64,000 nucleotides of DNA from Mytilus galloprovincialis. Taxonomy: Eukaryota; Mollusca; Bivalvia; Mytilida; Mytilidae. The translations under genes and the position numbers were made by a program. The DNA lies in contig NC_134842.1 in the NCBI RefSeq assembly GCF_965363235.1, positions 30,380,958 to 30,444,957 of the forward strand. Direction: 5' to 3'. Shown here one piece after another: positions 58,555-64,000 of the stretch. The notes beneath the pieces are model-generated. The model saw only the letters and a program-made list of their open reading frames with translations, ran no database searches and had not been told where the DNA came from. Every line of letters starts with the position of its first letter. The first letter of the stretch is position 1.

Positions 58555-61500
58555 GATAGCGTTGAAGGACTTCCAACTAGTGTTTCATCTAACATTTGTA
58601 CTGAGAGTTTGAAATTTATCTCGTGGAATATTAATGGTGGTTTACAAACAAAACTTGATGATAAAGCATTTGTAAATTTTTTATGTACATATGATCTTGT
58701 TTTTCTTACGGAATGTTGGTTTGAAAAAGATTTTTCATTTCATTTACCTGATTATAATTGTCATTTATTCCCTCGATTGAAAGCTAAATCTATTCAGGGA
58801 GGAGGTAGTGTTATCTTGATTAAAAAATGTTTTTCTACTGTTATTGATATTGAAACTTGTATTTTAGACTCTATTGTATGGTTGAATATTAAGCAGGGTA
58901 TATTAACCAAAGACAAATCTGTATATATTGCTTGTATTTATATTCCCCCAGTCAAATCTAAATACTATAAGTTATATGATTGTGATTTATACAATGAGTT
59001 AGAAAATAGCATTGAGTTATACTCTGAACTTGGTCACGTTTTTATTCTTGGGGATTTGAATGGTCGAACTGGGACGTTAGTCGATTTCCTGGAAAATGAT
59101 GATATTCATTTTACTTTAAAGAACCGAATTTGTGGCGCTTTCGAATATTTAGCCGATAGTGTTCTCCCGAAAAGAGTCAATCCCGATTTAAATACAAACA
59201 GTTATGGATCTAAAATAATTAGTATGTGTAAATCCTCAGGCTTAAGAATAGTGAATGGTAGACACAAAAACGGATTTTCAAATGACTTTACATATTGTGG
59301 CCCTATTGGTATGAGCGTTCTGGATTACTTCATTGTACCTTCGTTTTATTTCCCGAATATAAACCAGTTAATTGTGTCAAACTTTACAACTTATTCGGAC
59401 CATGCATTTTTACATTTAGAACTGAATTTATTAATAGACACCATGCGAAACACAGGCAAATGCTCAGATGCCATGGAAGATACAGAACGTCGTGTTAAAT
59501 ACAAATGGAAAGATGAATTTAAAGAACAGTGTACTGAGTGTATCCGTATCAATATGGACAATATCATTCGTTTACAGAATCGTATAAACTTTGAAAATCA
59601 AAATTCTTTTGATAAATCGTTGAGCAATTTTACATGTATGATAGAGGACATTATGTCGCCTTTCTTTAAAACGATGCCTTATGTAAACAACAAGCCGTAT
59701 AAACCAGTTAATTATTTTGACAAACCTTGGTTCAACACACGATGCAAGGAACTTTATCGATGTTATATAGATTATCTACATGTTTTCAATCGTTCAAAAT
59801 CAATTGTAAACCATACAAACTTAACTTGTGCAAAGAGGGAATATAAAGTTATGGAACGTCGTCTTAAGCGAGAATACCAACGTATAGAGGGTAATGCAAT
59901 GGACTTTTTGAAATATAGTAACCCAAAACTGTTTTATTCGAAATTTAGGAAAAGGACCGAAAAGAAAAATAATGTACCGTTACAATCTTTCTATGAACAC
60001 TTTAAAAAATTGTCTTCTGTGAATATAGACAATACATGTGACGAAGATTTATTTAATAACACTGATGGCGATTGTGTATATCCTGAACTTGATGAAGTGA
60101 TTACAGAGGAGGAGATATTAAAAGCCATCCGCAATTTAAAGCGCAATAAAAGTCATGGAGTAGACGGTATTTTGAATGAATATTTTATAGAGTATAAAGA
60201 TGTTTTTATGCCAATATTAGTCAAGGTTTTCAATGGTATTTTACAATCCGGTATATTCCCTACTAGCTGGGCCATTGCTATACTTGTGCCTATTTTCAAG
60301 AAAGGAAACGAAGACGATCCAAATAACTATAGAGGTATAAGTCTTGTAAGTAATTTCGCAAAATTATTTACTTCCGTATTAAATCAACGTTTGATGGACT
60401 GGTCTGATTCTTTTGATGTCATTACTGACGCCCAGTTCGGCTTTCGCCCAGGTTTTGGAACTGTAGATGCAATTTTTGCCCTAATTTCTGTAATTTTTAA
60501 GTCCCTATCAGCAAACAAACGTCTTTATTGTTGTTTTGTTGATTACACAAAAGCATTCGATACTGTTCAAAGGCTAATGCTATGGTATAAATTATCAAAA
60601 ATTGGTATTCAAGGTAAACTTTTAACTGTTATTAAATCTATGTATACTAATGTGTCTACTTGTGTATGTGTTGATGGTTTTAATTCTGAATACTTTTCCA
60701 ATGAATTGGGCTTGATGCAGGGAGAGGTGTTATCTCCCATACTTTTTTCATTATATGTTAACGATTGTGAAATGGCTTTCATTAATAGTAATGCCATACC
60801 ATATGAGATGAAAGAATTGAATTTATTTTTACTTATGTATGCTGATGATATGGTTATTTTCTCAGAATCTGTTTTGGGGTTACAAAATATGCTTGATACA
60901 TTATATGAGTATACATCAAAATGGTCATTGAGTGTTAATATTGATAAAACTAAAATTGTTGTATTTAGGAAAGGTGGAAGAGTTCATGTTGATGAGAAAT
61001 GGTATTATGATAATAAGGAAATTGAAGTTGTTGATAATTTTACTTACCTTGGTGTACTTTTAAATTTTAATGGCAAATATAATATGTTACAACAGAAATT
61101 GTCAGAACAAGGTAGAAAAGCAATGTTTGCTTTAAGAAGAAATGTGAAAAGTATGTGTTTAAACTATGTCACTTTGTTATCACTGTTTGATACTTATATA
61201 AATTCTTTATTGAGTTATGCAAGCGAAATATGGGGTGCACATAAAGCCCCGGCAATAGAGAGAGTCCACATGAACTATTGTAAAAATATACTTGGTGTTA
61301 AGTTGTCTACTAACAATGTTATGATATATCAAGAACTAGGTAGATTGCCTCTTATTTTCGCAAGAAAATGTAAGATTTTCAAATATTGGTTTAAATTGCT
61401 AAATACTTCAAACTGTATATTGAAAAATTGTTATAACTACTTGTATTGTGAATTAGAGAGATGTCCAAATAATAAGTGTAACTGGTTGTATTTTATAAAG

Positions 61501-62037
61501 AACGAACTTTTTCTTATTGGTTTAGGTGATGTATGGTATAGCCAAAACCTTATTTGTGACTTGCCTGATGTATATTTTGCTGTCATAAAGCAACGTTTAT
61601 ACGATTGTCTAAAACAAGAACTTGATGCTCAGTTACATATGTCTCCAAAATGTTCTAATTATAAATATATGTTAGATAATTTTTGTCTGCAATTTTATTT
61701 ATGCAAACCAATTCCAAATGTTTACAAAAAATGTATAACAAAAATAAGATTAAGTAGCCACAACTTAGCTATAGAAAATGGAAGATTTTATGGTATAACA
61801 AGAAATAATAGAATATGTACTTTTTGTAAAAATGATATAGAGGATGAGTTTCATTTCATCCTCAAATGTCCACGTTTTCAAGGTTTTAGAACAATTTATA
61901 TTAAGCCATTTTATTGGAAAAAACCGTCGATGTACAAATTTATCAAACTGATGAGTACTAATAATGTAAAAGAATTGTGTAATTTAGGTAAATTTATTTT
62001 TAGATCTTTTAAGCTTAGATCCGAAATGTTAAAATAA
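58555..62037 (+). CDS. LINE ORF2 protein, endonuclease plus reverse transcriptase
   Basis: Open from the codon after ORF1's TAG to TAA at 62035. Residues below count from TTG 58609 (1,142 codons). APE endonuclease: 'KFISWNINGG' at the very start, 'LTECWF', 'GDLNGRTG', 'SVLDYF' and S263-D264-H265. Reverse transcriptase: 'NKSHGVDGILNEYF', 'NNYRGISLVSNFAKLFTSVL', 'DAQFGFRPGFGT', D645 in 'CFVDYTKAFDTVQ', 'GLMQGEVLSPILFSLYVND', and catalytic Y744-A-D746-D747. The C-terminal zinc knuckle is C1070, C1073, H1082, C1087. It nicks target DNA and copies its RNA in place. There is no in-frame ATG before the endonuclease core (the first Met is at about residue 207). Translation must therefore come through the TAG, by reinitiation, or from a non-AUG codon. 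Confidence 0.88.
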   Translation, partial: DSVEGLPTSVSSNICTESLKFISWNINGGLQTKLDDKAFVNFLCTYDLVFLTECWFEKDFSFHLPDYNCHLFPRLKAKSIQGGGSVILIKKCFSTVIDIETCILDSIVWLNIKQGILTKDKSVYIACIYIPPVKSKYYKLYDCDLYNELENSIELYSELGHVFILGDLNGRTGTLVDFLENDDIHFTLKNRICGAFEYLADSVLPKRVNPDLNTNSYGSKIISMCKSSGLRIVNGRHKNGFSNDFTYCGPIGMSVLDYFIVPSFYFPNINQLIVSNFTTYSDHAFLHLELNLLIDTMRNTGKCSDAMEDTERRVKYKWKDEFKEQCTECIRINMDNIIRLQNRINFENQNSFDKSLSNFTCMIEDIMSPFFKTMPYVNNKPYKPVNYFDKPWFNTRCKELYRCYIDYLHVFNRSKSIVNHTNLTCAKREYKVMERRLKREYQRIEGNAMDFLKYSNPKLFYSKFRKRTEKKNNVPLQSFYEHFKKLSSVNIDNTCDEDLFNNTDGDCVYPELDEVITEEEILKAIRNLKRNKSHGVDGILNEYFIEYKDVFMPILVKVFNGILQSGIFPTSWAIAILVPIFKKGNEDDPNNYRGISLVSNFAKLFTSVLNQRLMDWSDSFDVITDAQFGFRPGFGTVDAIFALISVIFKSLSANKRLYCCFVDYTKAFDTVQRLMLWYKLSKIGIQGKLLTVIKSMYTNVSTCVCVDGFNSEYFSNELGLMQGEVLSPILFSLYVNDCEMAFINSNAIPYEMKELNLFLLMYADDMVIFSESVLGLQNMLDTLYEYTSKWSLSVNIDKTKIVVFRKGGRVHVDEKWYYDNKEIEVVDNFTYLGVLLNFNGKYNMLQQKLSEQGRKAMFALRRNVKSMCLNYVTLLSLFDTYINSLLSYASEIWGAHKAPAIERVHMNYCKNILGVKLSTNNVMIYQELGRLPLIFARKCKIFKYWFKLLNTSNCILKNCYNYLYCELERCPNNKCNWLYFIKNELFLIGLGDVWYSQNLICDLPDVYFAVIKQRLYDCLKQELDAQLHMSPKCSNYKYMLDNFCLQFYLCKPIPNVYKKCITKIRLSSHNLAIENGRFYGITRNNRICTFCKNDIEDEFHFILKCPRFQGFRTIYIKPFYWKKPSMYKFIKLMSTNNVKELCNLGKFIFRSFKLRSEMLK

Positions 62038-62176
62038 TGTTTGTTTATCATTACAACACCTTCTGCTGTCACATAGTCTGTGTTTATGTATGTATTATAT
62101 GTTTTATTGATGTTGATATAATTGTATACCTATAGTTTATATAGACTTTGGTAATAAAGATATAAAGATGTTTTCT

Positions 62177-62900
62177 TTATCACCCGGAAATATACAATAT
62201 TACCTGTATTTAATATTTTACCTTGTAACTTTCTCTGTAATGAAACCAACGATTTATCTAAATATCTCTGATAAAACTATAGCCTTTGCATTTTAAAAAA
62301 GAAAGCATGGAAAATATATTTTGGTAAAGTATACCAAAATTTTATCTGAAGAAATATTTGGCGATGATCCACATTTTAATCTTTTTCACTATAAGCACAG
62401 ACATTAGTATATATATGTCTCTGCTTTAAAATCTTTAAAGTGATAAAGCATGAAAGATCATAAATAGATCGTCAGATCATAAAAAGATCATAAATTGATC
62501 GTCAAAAAAAAAGGGGGGTGTTAACTCCCGGACCCCCCCTTTTTTTGATCTGCCACTGAGTCTTCTGTAGCGTCTTAATTTATTCTTAATTGTTATGTTT
62601 TTTTATCACCCGGAAATATACAATATTACCTGTATTTAATATTTTACCTTGTAACTTTCTCTGCACATAATGAAACCAACGATTTATCTAAATATCTCTG
62701 ATAAAACTATAGCCTTTGCATTTTAAAAAAGAAAGCATGGAAAATATATTTTGGTAAAGTATACCAAAATTCTATCTGAAGAAATATTTGGCGATGATCC
62801 ACATTTTAATTTTTTTCACTATAAGCACAGACATTAGTATATATATGTCTCTGCTTTAAAATCTTTAAAGTGATAAAGCATGAAAGATCATAAATAGACG
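62177..62900 (+). repeat. Two further copies of the array sequence, extended form
   Basis: Copies at 62178-62475 and 62600-62897 share the first half of the 407-bp unit but continue differently ('atttggcgatgatccacatt ... gcatgaaagatcataaatag'), the form found inverted at 55393-55617. Between them lies a short GGGGGG/CCCCCC inverted block (62500-62560) related to 38.6 kb. Confidence 0.85.
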
Positions 62901-64000
62901 AATATCGGAGACTCTTTCCTGACGGATTTACGTACCCGGGTTTTATTGTAGTACCCATAATATCGTGACGTAGATCACAACTCATGTGTAGTTGCTGGAA
63001 GCCGCCATTGCGTGCGAAATAACATATTGCAGTCAATTTCATTTGTTATAAAATTTTGTTAAATAGTATATACACAAAGGTGAACAAATTTTTTTTTATA
63101 AACTACTTCATCATTAAGATTCTCTTATCATGTAGGCATTGAAAATCGAAGAATAAGCTTGCACAGTAATCCGCACTGGGATATTACTTTTGGTGCCGGT
63201 CTATTAAAAAAGTAATTTGGTCCCATAAGCCATTCATCAACGTCTAACCTCACGTCTAACTATATTGCGAATTTTGTATCACCAGTAAACATACATCGAG
63301 CATGTGAATTTCTCAACAACAGAGGAAAAATCGACAAGCTTTCCATTTTTAAAATTAAAACCATATGATTTTTACATCAGAGGATTTATGATTTTTTTGA
63401 GCCAGAATATACATGACAAACACTGAAAAAGCTTTAAACTAGATCTGCTCTGTGTGTCTTTTTTGTTGCAGGGGATATGTGAGTACCCTGCCATGTCAAG
63501 GGTGTGTTTTTGTTTAGTGTTATTCTGCTTCGGATCTGATAAGTTGAATACAAGTCTGTTCGCCCAAAAAACACTTTCATTCACAGTCCTCCACAAGTCA
63601 AGTCCTAAAGCATTGGCTTGTAAAATTCTTCTCTACAAGCAGTCAGGGGTGGTACTTAAACAAGTGATTTCAAAATCACTTCTTTGAGTGATTTTGGCTG
63701 TGAAATATTTAAAATTTTCACACAGACTTTTGAAAATCACTGAAACAAGTAATTTAAAAGGTTAAAATTTAATCACTTTAGTAAGTGTTTATAAAAATTT
63801 TGGGATATTTTTCCCACAAGTTTGATTTTTTTATTGGTAAAAAGACCAGAATTTCATTTAAAAAGCAATTATGTACATGCAGAATTGTCATTTGCTTGAT
63901 AAGCCTGCCAGTTTTTACAGTTTATTTGAATATGCAAAAACTGGAATAATTTGTAGATCAGTACATAACCTTAAAATAGATCATTCTTCTTCTAAAGAAA
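62901..64000. other. Unassigned right edge
   Basis: A plausible splice acceptor ('cttttttgttgcag') ends at 63471, but the following frame has no recognisable domain. 63655-63780 has several AGTGATTTT/AAAATCACT motifs, partly palindromic. A gene may continue beyond the window; I cannot support one here. Confidence 0.3.

Larger units (their letters stand above)
56986..62176 (+). mobile_element. Near-complete two-ORF LINE inside the 407-bp array
   Basis: A 5' leader (56986-57339), ORF1 (57340-58554), ORF2 (58555-62037) and a short 3' UTR ending 'ggtaataaagatataaagat', after which the array sequence resumes ('tttatcacccgg'). Both ORFs are open apart from one TAG between them. An RRM-type ORF1 with an APE endonuclease/RT ORF2 is the usual plan of non-LTR retrotransposons. 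The exact superfamily needs a tree. A target duplication cannot be fixed because the junctions lie in T-rich sequence. Looks recently active. Confidence 0.9.

Noticed and set aside
63454-63687. Last-exon candidate after an acceptor-like sequence
   Set aside because: The polypyrimidine-AG is good, but the translated sequence has no recognisable homology and no donor partner was found in the window.

Overview
This is eukaryotic genomic DNA, almost certainly from a marine mussel (Mytilus or a close bivalve relative). It is AT-rich, its host genes are split by introns, and it is full of dispersed repeats typical of mussel genomes. Most of the window is repeat. I find one convincing multi-exon host gene, two essentially single-exon host genes, and about two dozen mobile or tandem elements.

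Layout. 1-12.6 kb is gene-free: a ~500-bp-unit repeat block (1.5-4.1 kb), a small inverted-repeat element, a 3.75-kb element with ~500-bp inverted ends, a 44-bp satellite of 36 units in exact register (10.0-11.6 kb), and a foldback element. 12.6-20.3 kb (minus strand) is a four-exon TLC-domain gene of the TLCD1/TLCD2 kind, rebuilt here from splice signals and reading phases (267 aa). Its introns carry a TTAA-flanked MITE, a tRNA-derived SINE and other repeats. 21.2-25.8 kb is the main find: a young Penelope-like retroelement of the Naiad type (GIY-YIG endonuclease in front of the reverse transcriptase, CxC linker). It has 560-bp pseudo-LTRs and one 1,002-codon frame broken only by four TGA codons. 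At least two of these fall where the endonuclease zinc-binding cysteines belong, and a SECIS-like hairpin follows the stop codon, so I read it as a mobile selenoprotein gene.

28-28.9 kb holds a TNF-like type II membrane protein (minus). 31.5-33.8 kb is a broken DIRS/Ngaro-like fossil. 40.1-41.2 kb is an intronless rhodopsin-class GPCR with a foldback element behind it. 46.3 kb has a tRNA-derived SINE, and 47.0-48.9 kb a 30-bp minisatellite that keeps reading frames open on both strands. 52.2-54.6 kb is a decayed minus-strand LINE. 55.4-62.9 kb is a 407-bp tandem array interrupted by an apparently full-length two-ORF LINE. Its ORF1 and ORF2 share one frame, are separated by a single TAG, and have no ATG before the endonuclease core.

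The host genes are unrelated to each other (membrane lipid, cytokine-like and receptor functions) and do not form a functional cluster. No searches were run: all family calls come from motifs read by eye and remembered family features.
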